This document shows, piece after piece, positions 33,022 through 45,600 of a DNA stretch of 64,000 nucleotides (its first letter is position 1; every line of letters starts with the position of its first letter). A program made the position numbers and the translations under genes. Source of the stretch: Euonymus europaeus. Taxonomy: Eukaryota; Streptophyta; Magnoliopsida; Celastrales; Celastraceae. The notes below the pieces were generated by a model, which was not told where the DNA came from, ran no database searches, and worked only from the letters and a program-made list of their open reading frames with translations. The stretch lies in assembly GCA_963580455.1 (NCBI GenBank), contig OY756962.1:19548001-19612000 (forward strand). The letters are read 5' to 3'.

Positions 33022-36000
33022 GTCCTCATGTCCTCTTCCCTCTCCCAAGTAGCCTCTTCAGACTTCTAATTCCTCCATAAAACATTCACAAGCGCTATTT
33101 CCTTGTTTCGAAGTTGCTTCACTTCCCTCAACAAAATTTTTACTGGTTTCTCCTCATAAGTTAAATCCGACGTCAACTCCAGTGGTTCACAACTCAACAC
33201 ATGTCTCGGGTCTTCAATATACTTTCGTAGCATCGACACATGAAATACATTATGTACCCCTGATAGTGATGGGGGTAAGGTTAAACGATATGCCCTGACT
33301 CCCACTCTATCAGGAATTTCAAAGGGCCCTATGTATCTCGGGCTCAACTTTCCTTTCTTACCGAACCTTATCATTCCCTTCATAGGTGCTACTTTTAAGA
33401 ACACATGATTTCCAACTTCAAACTCCAACTCTTTCCTCCTTCTGTCAGTGTAACTTTTATGTCTACTCTGCGCTGTCTTGATCCTCACTCTGACCTGCTC
33501 CACAACATCTTTAGTCTCTTGTATCACCTCCGGTCCAATCTGCTGCCCTTCCAAAAATCTCCTCTCTTCTACCTCATCCCAATGAATTGGTGATCTACAT
33601 TTGTGTCCATAAAGTGCTTCATACAGAGCCATGTCAATACTAGCCTGGTAACTGTTATTGTACGAGAAATCCACTAATGGTAAGTAGCGTTCCCACTTTG
33701 CAGACCAATCCATCACACATGCCCTTAACATGTCTTCCAATATATGAATCACTCTCTCCGATTGCCATCACTCTCTGGATGAAATGTTGTACTAAATTCC
33801 AGTTTCGTGCCCATCGCCTTGTGAAAGCTGCCCCAAAATTTGGTGGTGAATATGGAATCATGATCTGACACAATGGAAATAGGAATTCCATGCAATTTTA
33901 CTATCTCCTTCACATACAGGTCCGCGTATTGATTCATACTATATGTGGTCTTCACTCCCAAGAAATGGGCCGACTTGGTAAATCGATCCACGATCACCCA
34001 AATTGAGTTATTCCATTTCTCAAACTTGGCTAAACCCGACACGAAATCCATCGTAATATGTTCCCACTTACATTGAGGAATTTCCAGGGGTTGTAGCATG
34101 CCTGAGGGCCTCTGATGTTCCGCTTTGATTTGCTGGCAAGTCAAACATTTTGCCACAAAATCCGCCACATGCCGCTTCATACCCAGCCACCAGTAATGCA
34201 ATTTCAAATCCTTATACATCTTTGTACTTCCAAGTTGTATGGAATAAGGAGTGTGGCGAGCTTCCATTAAAATCTTCTCTCTTATCTCAATGTCATTTGG
34301 AACACACACTCGTCCCCTGTACTTCATCCCACCTATCCCGTCTATGGTAAATCCGTAGTCTTGCCTGCCTCTATCTTCTCTTTCTACTTAACTAACCCTT
34401 CATCACATAATTGTTTCTTCTTAATTCTATCCATCAATGTCGGTTGCACACTCAACGCTGCTAAACCATTTGCCTGTCCCTTTGGCAATATTTCCACTTC
34501 CAACTTTTGCAGGTCCCTTAATATTGTGGTTGTACCACTTGCAAAGCTAGCGTTACTTTTCTACTTAAGGCATCTGCTACAACATTTACCTTTCCATGAT
34601 GATAATTGATCACACAATCGTAATCCTTGACCAATTATAGCCATCTTCGTTGTCTCATATTCAATTCCTTCTGAGTGAAAAGATATTTGAGGCTTTTATG
34701 ATCCATATATATCTCGCATTTCTCCCTGTACAAATAATGTCTCCATATTTTCAGTGCAAAGACTACCACGACTAATTCCAGGTCATGGGTAAGATAGTTC
34801 TTCTCATATTCTTTCAATTGTCTCGATGCGTAGGCAATTACCCTTCCATTCTACATCAGTACACAACCTAACCCATGCTTGGAGGCATCACTGTACACCA
34901 CAAACCCACTTTTTCCATTCGGTATTGTTAACACAGAAGCTGTTACCAACCTCTCCTTCAACTCCTAAAAATTTTCTTCACACCTCTCATCCCACATGAA
35001 TCTTGTGTTTTTCTTTGTCAAATGTGTTGCTATTTTAGCGAAGTTCTTCATGAATCTTCTATAATAACCTGCTATCCCCAGAAAACTTCGAACTTCTATA
35101 ACATTTCTTGGCGTTGGCTAGTCTACTACAGCGTCTATCTTGTTGGGATTGACCAATATCCCTTCTTTCAACACCACATGTCCCAAAAATCCTACCTGCC
35201 TCATCCAAAAATCACATTTCTTAAGCTTGGCATAGAGCTGGTTGTCCTTCAACACTTGCAAGGTGGTCCGGAAATGCTCCTCATGCTCCTCCAAATTCTT
35301 TGAGTATATCAGTATGTCATCAATGAATAAAATAATGAATTGATCTATATATTCCTTAAACACTCTACCCATTAGATCCATAAATACTACTGGGGCATTA
35401 GTTAATCCAAATGGCATCACCAAAAACTCATAATGTCCATAGCGCGTTCTAAAAGCGGTTTTCTTCACGTCTTCCGCCTTGACTCTCAATTGATGATATC
35501 CAGATTGTAAATCAATTTTCGAAAACATTGTGACACCTTGTAACTGATCAAACAAATCGTCTATGCGTGGTAGTGGGTACTTATTCTTGATCGTCACCTT
35601 ATTCAATTCTCTATAATCGATACAAAGCCTAAGAGATCCATCATTCTTCTTCACAAACAACACTGGTGCTCCCCACGATGAACAGCTAGGTCAGATAAAC
35701 CCTTTTTCCAGCAAGTCCTGAAGTTGATCTTTTAACTCCTTCAACTCTGTCGACGCCATCTTATAAGGCGCCCTTGATATAGGATTTATACCTTGCTCCA
35801 TTTCAATCTCATAACAAATCTCTCTATCTGGTGGTAAAATGGTTAAATTATCTGAAAATACTTCCAAAAAGTCCCTCACTACGGCAATATCTTCTACTTT
35901 TGAGACTGATTCATTCTTAGTTACTACTACACTAGCTAAATACCCGATACAACCCCAATTCATAAATTTATTGGCCTTTATTGCCGAAATCATCGGGATA

Positions 36001-37581
36001 CGCCTCTCTTGAATTGGCCCTAAACTCCAATGGTTCTCCATTTGCGAGCTTCACAGTTACTTTCTTACCTTTGCAATCGATGGTGGCGTCGTATCTTACA
36101 AGCCAATCCATTCCAAGTATTACTTCAAACTCCTGCAGATTTAACACTACTAGCTCTGCTAGCAGGGTCTTTTCAGCTATTTGGACAGGACAATCTCGTA
36201 CTATTTGACTAGACTCCATTATATCACCAGAATGTAAAGCGACTGAATACCCTATAGTTATGCTCTTCGGTATCATGCCTAATTTCTTAACTAATGATCG
36301 TGCTATAAATGAATGAGTAGCACCAGAATCAATCAAAGTATATGTGATAAGTCCATAGATAGAGGTGTTACCGTTTATTGTTGTCGCATCATCCTGATCA
36401 GCCTGTTCTTGCGTCATTGCGAAGACTCTGGTTGGCACCTTCTTCTGGTCTATCTGGCATTTCGAACACTCTCTAGCATAATGTCCCTTTTCTTTGCACT
36501 AGTAGCACGTATTGGAACCTTCCAAACATTCTCCAGTGTGGGCCTTGTTGCACTTAGGACACAGTGGTCTACCATCCATTTTAGAATTCACCACATTAGT
36601 AGTTGTTGCTCCTGCCACAATTTTTGGTTTCTTATTGCTCCCTGGGTTGGTGCTTCACTCAGTAGAGTTCCATGGTCTAGTCGACTTGCTGAAGGTTCTC
36701 GTCTTTATCGTCTGCCTCTGTCTCTGAATATCTTTCACAATATTCTTTTGATCCTCCTCAGCCATCATTGCCTTATCCACAATATCTTCATACGTGGTTG
36801 TAGTACACATCCTCACCATACTCCTAATTCTGGGGTTCAGTGCCCTGAGAAAATGATCATTTTTCAGCTTAGAGCTCTCGGCGAGAAATGGAACAAACCT
36901 GCAACCTTGCTCAAACTTTCGAACCAGTTCTACCACAGTCAGGCCTCCCTGCTTGAGCTCTAGAAACTCCTTAACCTTCCTGTCTTTCACATCCTTAGGA
37001 AAATACTTGATGTCAAACATTCCCTTGAATCTTTCCCATGTAATGTTAGCCACAGGTACGGAAAGCTTTGCCCCGTCCCACTAGTCGTGAGCATGCAATG
37101 TCATCATAAAAGTAGCGCAATGTATCTTCTCAGCATCTTCCAACTTCAGATGTTCAAATATGGTCTCTAGTGAGTGAATCCATTCCTCTGCCACTAAGGG
37201 ATCAGTGCCCCCTGAAAATTCTTTTGGGTTGAGCTTATGGAACCTTTCAATGACATCCATCCTTTGGGGTGGACGATGTTGCACTTCTGTCAACCTTTGC
37301 ATTTGTTCATCATGTTGTTGTTGTTGCATCATGTCTAGCATGCGAGCCATCACATCTGGATTCCCAAATTCATTGTTTCTTGGTACAGCAGCTCCTCCTT
37401 GCCCTTCACTCGTCGTGCCACGTTCATCGCTAGCTCTCTCTTGCTCATTATCGTTCATTCTAACAAACCCGCAACGATTCATGTTGTTGTCCACACACAA
37501 CCGTACAACATTCCACCCAATACATGAGTATACACTATCTCTTACATATTCACAACACGTCATGCCTTTAGCATTACACAT
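33022..37581 (-). pseudogene. element A Gag-Pol, broken by stops and frameshifts
   Basis: Gag (37581 down to about 36655) contains FHKLNPKEFSGGTDP and a YFPKDVKDRKVKEFL segment; a likely start is the ATG at 37458 (MNDNEQ). A CCHC knuckle region lies near 36480-36550 and the protease near 36300 (DSGATHSF). RT spans about 35660-35120 with MPFGLTNAP and FIDD as active-site motif. RNase H pieces lie near 34900-34635. Integrase (34327-33066) has C-L-T-C, MDFVSGL and SIVSDHDS; a shift falls just before the third catalytic residue. The GPF region and chromodomain start (PVKILLREVKQLRNKEI) precede the element B break. Stops include 37081-37083, 36655-36657, 36499-36501 and 35691-35693. Non-functional. 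Confidence 0.9.
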
Positions 37582-37780
37582 CTTAACAGCTCAATTATTT
37601 ACCCAACAATTCAATCAAACAATGATACAAGTAATAATAAGTCAATAAATAATTTTATTAAAAGAAATTTTAGTTCATAATAGAAATCATAAATAGCAAC
37701 TAACAATCCAATAGTCAATTACTCTTACCCCTCCCATTTATTTCCTTCATAATATTACTAGTGGTAACTCACTATTAACT

Positions 37781-38131
37781 TCAAATGCCTGATTGCACTA
37801 TTTGCTGGGACTTTTGTTGATAGTACGCCTTGTACATGCACACTAATGCACTAAATAAATCTATCTCTACTCGTGGTTGCTTCTTAAGACTTTCCCACAT
37901 AAATTTCAGAATGGTGACCTCTCCTAGCGTCAGTTTGCTTAGTAATAGCCTCACTTTGGTCCTTGTAGGTAGTACATACGCGCTCTCAAGGGTTGACAAT
38001 ACTTTTGCTAGGTGTACTACATAACGTTCCGTGGACCATAGAGGTCCTCTCTCCAAGTGCCGGTACTTCTTTGGTCCTTGCTGCATACCTCTACCTCTCA
38101 GTACCTTCCTTGTTTTCCTTATTTTCTCCAT
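37781..38131 (-). CDS. 116-codon ORF in the 5' leader of element A
   Basis: Sense-oriented ORF between the primer site and gag, starting MEKIRKTRKVLRGRG and ending KSQQIVQSGI. The centre reads RYVVHLAKVLSTLESAYVLP and LTLGEVTILKFMWESLKK. It is basic and probably helical, with no recognised domain. Unlike the gag-pol of the same element it has no internal stop. It may be an accessory leader ORF or chance; length and composition lean slightly to coding. Confidence 0.35.
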   Translation of the reverse strand: MEKIRKTRKVLRGRGMQQGPKKYRHLERGPLWSTERYVVHLAKVLSTLESAYVLPTRTKVRLLLSKLTLGEVTILKFMWESLKKQPRVEIDLFSALVCMYKAYYQQKSQQIVQSGI

Positions 38132-38437
38132 CTCTAACTTGAGTCATACACAGTTTATTACCACTATCAAACATCTCATCAACCTCTTTGCGATCCCCAA
38201 AAACACTATTACAAAAGAATATATATATATATATATACCATTCATATGCAAGCAGGTTTTCATCAAGCATCAACATATATGTTAACAAGGACATTTTACG
38301 TTAAAAAATTACTTACTTGTTGATGGTCGTGTCGATCCTCGGTGCGCATGTAACTTTCATACCCTATATGTATATATGTATATATATATATTCTTAATTA
38401 CCTATCTATTATGCTACTTTATTATGAAGAATCGTGT

Positions 38438-38449
38438 CCTCTGATACCA
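38438..38449 (-). promoter_or_regulatory. element A primer-binding site, initiator tRNA-Met
   Basis: Minus strand TGGTATCAGAGG, two bases after the 5' LTR end. An (AT)n tract at 38219-38237 and a TATATA-rich tract at 38365-38390 lie just downstream in the leader. Confidence 0.88.
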
Positions 38450-38451
38450 AC

Positions 38452-40251
38452 TGTACCACCCCATCCCAATTAACAAAACTCACAACCTTGAAATCCAACG
38501 TTATCACAGAAAAATCTAGCAATTTCAACTATAATCTTAATTAAATATCTCATACAAACACTACCAACAACTCAAGATAATAATAATAAAAGTAAAATTC
38601 CATAGTTCTCCAATAATTTTAGATAAAATAAATCTCTAATAAGAAATTCATGCACCAAGTTCCAAGCCAATTAAAAATGCTAAACCCTTTCAGTACTAGT
38701 ATTGCAGTCAACCGCTTATTTAGATAAATTAGAAAATTATTAATCTTCAATCATATCATAACATGCATAATCCCATAGATCAACTACCAATAATGCCTCC
38801 CTCATTACATGAGCACTTTCACTGAGGATCCCTGACATCACCATCAACAGTCAGTTCAGCATATTCGTCATTACCTACATCACGGAACATAATGAGCCAA
38901 GGCCCAGCAAGTAACATTTTATGCATGAATGTGCATGTTTTCCTTAGGAAATAAACACTTCATCAATTAAAACCTTTAACCAGTACTAGGGCCCTCTAAT
39001 CCTAGCAAACTGCTACAGAGCAACCAGTCGGGATTTCCTTTCAGTATCCTACCATAGAACACTTTCCTGTAATTGTACTTTATTCCTTTCTTTCCTTTCC
39101 AATTTCGTGAGCCTTAACAATAACATTTCCAATACACCCGTCCTGTAGCAGTTATACTAGGTTTATAAAACATTTTTCTCCATTTCGTTAACCTTACAGT
39201 ATGCAATGCCATGTCATGCACAATTTTGGATAATTAATAATCATACAATAAATATCAGCACATATACATTCAAATATAATCACATTCATCAGTAATTTAT
39301 CAATTTCAGTCATCCAATACATGTATGACATCAAAACAATTCAAATAGCACGCAAGTTACGTAATACAGTTGAAACGTTACTTACCTTATTGCGCTTTCC
39401 TAAGTCCCAATAAAATCAACTATGCAACCTAATCCTGAAATCCATAATCAAACTTATTTGCATTAACATTTTATACAACTAATCATTTAATTAAATTAAA
39501 TTTATTTTGGTCAAATTTGGACAGACCGATCAACGGGTTTATCCAGTACCAACCGGGTCAGTCTGACCCGGTTGTGCTTTCTTCTTCACTGGACGGGTTA
39601 GTTGACCCGTTAAGGCCGGAACCGGGTCATCCCCTCCCAGGATGCGGTGGACCTCACCACCGGCCCAAACTAGTAGAGGAGGGTCGGCGATGTCAACGCC
39701 ACTTTCCATTACCTGATTGGTGGTCGAACGCCGGCTCAAATCCCTCTAGAAACTCAATGCAGCCGCTCCCTATCTTCTCGATTGACGATCCTAAGAAAGT
39801 ATGTTGGATCCGAAACTACCATAGATGAGTTCCTTTCCGCGTGCTCGACCTTTCGGTACCGGTCTCGTCGCCACTCGTTGCCTTTTTCGGAAGACCACGC
39901 TCCGTCGCCGCCCCTCTCCCTCGCCTAACTACGGTTTAGTTCTAGGGTTGGTCTTGGTTTGCGTGCTATTTTTATATTATTTTTGTGATTGATCCATTTT
40001 ACGGTTCTACCCCTTTAAGTTGTATTTTTATCCCCATAAGTCCTCCCGTATTTACCGCACTGCCATTTTCCATTAAATCTTCAACGATTTCTATTTAATT
40101 CCTAAAACTCCAATATAATTGCATTCCCGGTCTCCCAATCTCGTGGATATTTACACCCGAAATTTTTAGTAAATATTTTCATATAATTGTAAAAATACAT
40201 ATTAATTACTACCTCCATTAACTGATATTCACACAAACTCGATGTGTTATA
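38452..40251 (-). repeat. element A 5' LTR (1800 bp)
   Basis: Aligns with 14539-16350. Its outer minus-strand end is TATAACAC, where the other copy has TGTAACAC, a point change in the terminal dinucleotide. Confidence 0.9.
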
Positions 40252-40256
40252 ATTAT

Positions 40257-40610
40257 GATCACTGATCTGAATAGTCTTGCGATGCGAAGGTTTAACGATT
40301 TCAATCACGAGGACTGCACCTAGAATTCCACCTTTTCAAGAACCTCTTACAATCTCTCAACACACACCCGTATTTTCAGTTATTGTAATGTGTCACTTGT
40401 TCCAAAGAGAGACCCCCTATTTATAGTGGAGGAGTTCTAATCTCTTTGGAACTTTCTTGACATTAAACCACTGGAGATATTGATAATATCTCGAGTGTTT
40501 TACATTTATCATATATATGATAGGAGTTAGTTTCTTAACCAACAAGAAACACTCCAATGGACTTGATATCCTAAGGGCTTGGCCCATCTTGAATGCCCTA
40601 TAGTCCAACA
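40257..40610 (-). mobile_element. copia-like solo LTR, right (5') fragment
   Basis: Minus strand begins TGTTGGACTATAGGG and carries a good TATA box (CTATAAATAGGGG, near 40409-40421). It continues at 14538 after removal of element A; total reconstructed length is 412 bp. Followed by the GGTAG duplication at 40611-40615. Confidence 0.7.
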
Positions 40611-40615
40611 GGTAG

Positions 40616-41689
40616 CACTCACTATGGGATAGTTAGCTTACTTATTATTTGAGAGCGGGGAAGTTGAGTGTTCAATCACACCATCAGCAATTTATAAAAT
40701 TACTTCTTATACAATCTCATTGATAAATAAATAAAAAGTCTTAGCCGCATTTATAGACCTTTGAAGAAGAAGCTAAAAGAGAAAGAGTGGGCCACATCGA
40801 GTTTGTGCAACAGTATATAAAGCTCATCTTTGAAGCGGGTCTTGTAAGAATATCATTCAATTAAGTTTCTAAATGATTTTAAATTCATCATTTTGTGTCC
40901 TTCCTCTATTTTTTACTATTTGTTTTTCAAAATTCAAAGCGAATTGAGATTTTCTCTGAATTGGTTCTATGAAAATTCAGATTTTCTATTGAAATTTCCT
41001 ATGAAATTGAGAATTCCTCTGAATATTTTTAATAAAATGATCTTAATTTTATTTTTCAAATTCCCATAAATCTTTTTCCCAAAAATTCTCTTAATCTTTT
41101 CCCAAAAATCCACTGGATTCTTTTTCAAAAATCCTTTGAATCTTTCCTAAAATTCTTTTGAAATTGGAAGGAGGGAGAAAGTGACACTGGAGGTAAAACT
41201 AACTTCAAATTTAATTTTAAGTTAGTTTGGATTTAATAGATTATCGATATTTTAATGAGTGATTTATTGGATTATAAAATTTTCAAATGAACTTAACAAG
41301 TCAAAAAGTTCATTTAAAGAACTCGTCACCGAAAAACCTTTTTAGTTATAGTACACATAAACCATCCTTTGAAGAGGAAGTGCCGAAAGGTGGAGGTGGT
41401 GAAGGAAGCTCTATTCCGACCTAACGCACCTAAGCAAGTGAGATAACAAGTCTGAAGAAGAGAAGGAAAAAAAAGTATCGACGTCTAAACGTAAAGTGTG
41501 GAATGAATTTACACAGGCGGAAAATTGTGAGACATGAAGGCTCCATTTGTTTCAAGGAAATTGACTTCTTGGAAAACTAGTTTTTTATTTTCTAGTGTTT
41601 GTGTTGGGTGAAATTAAAAAGTCAATTGAAAACAAAAATATGTCAACAATAAAAACCTAATCTAATAAGAGGAAAATAACAGCTGCTCC
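40616..41689. other. intergenic, no gene seen
   Basis: AT-rich single-copy-looking sequence with T-rich runs (40900-41160). No open frame of note. Confidence 0.4.
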
Positions 41690-42290
41690 CTCAAAGAGCT
41701 GTTGTTTTCTACCGCATCCCATTATTATCCGTCTCTCATTCTTGCTTTTCAGAGTGGATCGCATCTCATTCTTCTTTCTCGTTCTCTCGTTCTTTTGCTC
41801 TCTTTCTTTGCTGGGCTCTTCGATTGTTGTTTTCTAGGATTTGCTTCTCAACCGACAATATAAAGGTAATTTTGCTACTACAATTAGGCTTTAGTTGTGG
41901 TTACAGATTGTTGCCTTGCTTTTTCATTGTGAATACTTTGAATTTGTCTGTGTAATTTCATTTGGATTGTAGATATGGTTATGCCATCCAAACTATAGCT
42001 CCGGTGAATATGTTATCGGAGATCTCATTTTTTTGGTTTATGGGGATCTTTGATTATATTTTTAATTGAATTTATATATACATGTTTAGTCTCTTGTTGT
42101 TTTGTCTCTGGTTATTCTTGATTCACGATAGTCGTTAGCTCTAGGGAAGCTTTGCCACTAGTAGCAGGTAATGTCATCTTTGTGTTAAAATTATTTAGTA
42201 GTATTTATGTAGTTATCGTATGCTCATGGGATATGTATTTATATGGATTTTTTTGTTGCTATTTTAGCTAGTTGAAGGCAGTAGGTGGTG
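41690..42290 (+). other. possible spliced 5' leader of an unidentified transcript
   Basis: A CT-rich stretch (41750-41850) is followed by three plausible exon ends: ACAATATAAAG|GTAATTTTG near 41866, AGTAGCAG|GTAATGTC near 42169, and acceptor TTTTAG near 42270. The layout looks like a plant 5' UTR with introns, but no protein frame is recognisable downstream, and element C has inserted at 42296. Confidence 0.25.
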
Positions 42291-42295
42291 GAACC

Positions 42296-42583
42296 TGACG
42301 TGGATGATATTGCTGTAGAATATATGAAGCGGGTTGATTGTCAAAAGCCTAAGGCCAGGCGTTAAAGGAGGTTTTGGGCTTTTGTGTTTTGGTTGTTTTG
42401 CCAGCCCATTTGTGTCTTTTTTATTTCTCTTTGTTGTTTATTTTATTTGGGATGCCTTAGGGTTGGAGGGGGATAAAAAGGCTGGCTGTTTTGGCTAGAG
42501 GTAACTGTGATTTTGTGTAAAAGTGAACTGGTTGTATTCCAGGTTTCCTTGTGTGTAAAAATCTTGTGCTTCACTCTAAGTCA
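42296..42583 (+). repeat. element C 5' LTR (288 bp)
   Basis: TGACGTGGATG...GTCA. Its first 70 bases carry the same 22-codon tail (EYMKRVDCQKPKARR) that ends pol in the 3' copy. Confidence 0.93.
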
Positions 42584-42585
42584 GT

Positions 42586-42597
42586 TGGTATCAGAGC
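42586..42597 (+). promoter_or_regulatory. element C primer-binding site, initiator tRNA-Met
   Basis: TGGTATCAGAGC two bases after the 5' LTR. Confidence 0.92.
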
Positions 42598-42619
42598 GAG
42601 GTTGCTTTTTGTCTTTCTG

Positions 42620-45600
42620 ATGGCCAGTGATTCAGTTGTGAAAGGTGGTTCTCGTGGCGGTGATCCGAGGGCTGAGGGTTCTCGTTCTACAGAGGTGGAC
42701 CGGGAAACAGCATTAACGGCGTTGGAGCAAAGGTTGGATCTCCGATTACAACGTCTAGAGCGCCGCTTTGACGAAATCGCGGATCGATTGGATGCTTTAA
42801 CTATGGATGCTAACATGGTTGGGAATGGAGAGAGGCGACGACCCGGAGAAGTTCGTGCTCAGGGGCGACCACTCGGTAGGCCCGCTCTTGTGAATGGTAG
42901 GCAACGAATGTATGTGGAAGAGTCGGGTGAAGATGATGACTTCTTTGAGGAGCCTGTAAAGGGCAGAGGGGTTCAACGCAATGATTATGGAGACAGAGAA
43001 TTAAGAGAGTTTCGCTTGAAGGTGGATATACCTTGCTTCAATGGAAATCTGAATGTGGAGGAATTTTTAGATTGGATTGCTGAAATCGATCGCTTCTTTG
43101 AATACATGGAAATTCCTGAGGGAAGGCGGGTTAAACTGGTGGCTTGTAGGTTAAAGGGGGGGAGCTTTCGCATGGTGGGAAAGAATGCAGGCCAGGAGGG
43201 TTAAAGAAGGCAGAGCTCCAATTCGAACATGGCTTAGGATGAGACAGTTGCTTATGGGAGACTTTCTTCCTCCAGATTATGAACAAATTCTTTTTCAGCA
43301 ATATCAGCGATGTCATCAGGGTCAGAGGTCAGTTCATGAGTACACTGCTGAGTTTATGAGACTTGCCGAAAGGAATGATCTGAGAGAGACGGAGGGCAAC
43401 AAGTGTCAAGGTACTTGGAAGGATTGAAGTCTGGTCTGCGTGATAAAATAGGTGTACAAGTGTTTCGAAATTTGTCTGAAGCGCGCAACATAGCACTAAA
43501 GGCGGAGATGATGTTACACGATCGAAACAGAGGGGATCAATTTCGTAAGAATTTTGGCGGAAATACAAGTCGCGCTTCGAGTGAAGTGGGAGGTCCCGTT
43601 GTAGACTCCTTGACTCGCACTGTTAGGCCTGCTGATGAGAAGAGTGTGGGAAAGCAGAAGGCTCCTGATGTTATAGAGGCCTCTAAGGCAGTTAATCCTT
43701 ACTGTCGACCCATTCCTGGGAAGTGCTTCAAGTGCAACCAACCGGGGCATCGATCAAGTGATTGTCCCTTGTGGAAAGCTGTTAATGTGGCAGAACGGGA
43801 TGATGAAGCAGAGGAAGAGGTGTATTGTGGTCCTGATGGAGGCCTTTTTGAGGATGAGGAAGAGGATTTTGACGACCAAAATTGTGTAATTCGGAGAATG
43901 ATGCTTTCACCGAAACATGATGATAATACTCAGCGCCATAAATTGTTTCGAACTCGTTGTACAGTGGGAGATCAGTTGCTTGATGTTATTATTGACGGAG
44001 GTAGTTGCGAAAATATAATCGGGAGGGCAGCAGTCAAAGCGCTGGGTTTAACTACTGAAAAGCATCCCAACCCTTACTTCATTAGTTGGATTAAAGCTGC
44101 ATAAAAAATTCAGGTTACTGAACGATGTAGAGTTCCATTTTCAATTGGTAGATATAAAGATAAAATCTATTTGGATGTGGTGGATATGGATGCCTGCCAT
44201 TTGTTGTTTGGCAGACCATGGCAGTTCGATTTGGCAGCTCAACATGATGGTCGAGGAAATACGTACAGGCTTGAGAAAGGAGGTGTTAAATTTACACTGT
44301 TACCACTCAAGGGATCTCCAAGAGTTAAGACAGGGGGTTGTACCTTTTTCACCTTAACTCATTCTGGGGTTGAAATGGAGGTTGCCTGCAAAGAATCTAA
44401 AGAGGTTCATGTTCTTATTGTAAAGCAGGTGCTTATGGAGTATGCCAACCATGACACTAGTGATGTTCCAGATTTGATTAAACCTTTGCTGAGTGAGTTC
44501 AGAGAATTGATGCCAGATGATTTGCCAGATGGCTTACCATCCGTAAGGGATGTACAACACCATATAGATTTGCTTCCAGGGGCCAGTCTTCCTAATTTAC
44601 CGCATTATCGAATGAGTCCGAAAGAAAGTGATATTTTGACTGAAAAGATGGAAGAATTGTTGCGTAAAGGCCACATTCAGGAGAGTATGAGTCCCTGTGC
44701 TGTACCCGCCTTTTTAACTCCAAAAAAAGATGGTAGTTGGAGGATGTGTGTCGATAGCAGAGCCATCAACAAAATCACTGTGGGGTATAAGTTTCCCATA
44801 CCCCGACTTGATGACATGCTAGATCGGCTACATGGTTCCAGAATGTTTTCAAAGATAGATCTCCGTAGCGGGTATCACCAAATTTGAATTCGGCCTGGTG
44901 ACGAATGGAAGACTGCTTTCAAGACTCGAGAGGGATTATATGAATGGCTTGTAATGCCTTTCGGGCTTACTAACGCCCCAAGTACTTTTATACGATTAAT
45001 GAATCAAGTTTTGAAGCCTTTCATTGGCCGGTTTGTAGTGGTTTATTTCGATGACATCCTCATTTATAGCAAGTCTGAAGAAGCCCATGTTCAACACCTT
45101 AGAGAAGTCCTTACTGCCCTCCAAAATAATCAGTTGTATATAAACTTCAAGAAATGCAGTTTTGCAACTTCTTCTCTTGTTTTTCTGGGTTATGTAGTCA
45201 CTACCAATGGGATCCATGTTGATGAAGAAAAGGTCAAGGCCATTAGAGAATGGCCTACACCACAAACTATCACATAGGTGAGAAGTTTTCATGGGTTAGC
45301 TACCTTCTACCGACGTTTTATTTAGAATTTTAGTACTATTGCAGCTCCAATTACTGAGTGCCTTAAGAAAGGGAAATTTGCTTGGTCCGAAGAAGCTGCC
45401 ACCAGTTTTGCTGTCCTCAAGGAGCGTCTGTCCACTGCTCTTGTCCTAGCGCTACCAGATTTTGAGACCCTCTTTGAGGTTGAATGTGATGCTAATGGGG
45501 TCGGTATAGGGGCCGTCTTATCCCAGCGAAGAAAACCAGTTGCATTTTTCAGCGAAAAGTTGAGTGATGCCAGGCTGAAATGGTCCACTTATGACAAGGA

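Larger units (their letters stand above)
14539..40251 (-). mobile_element. element A: Tekay/Del-like Ty3/Gypsy chromovirus, decayed and split by element B
   Basis: Minus-strand element with LTRs of about 1.8 kb (14539-16350 and 38452-40251), primer site at 38438-38449, polypurine tract at 16353-16368 and perfect target duplication ATTAT (14534-14538 and 40252-40256). LTRs differ by about 4 percent over the first 290 bases by eye. The host site is a copia-like LTR. The internal region is broken at 16430-33021 by element B, inserted within the chromodomain codons. Gag-Pol order (Gag, protease, RT, RNase H, integrase, chromodomain) and LTR size fit Tekay/Del. Confidence 0.9.
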
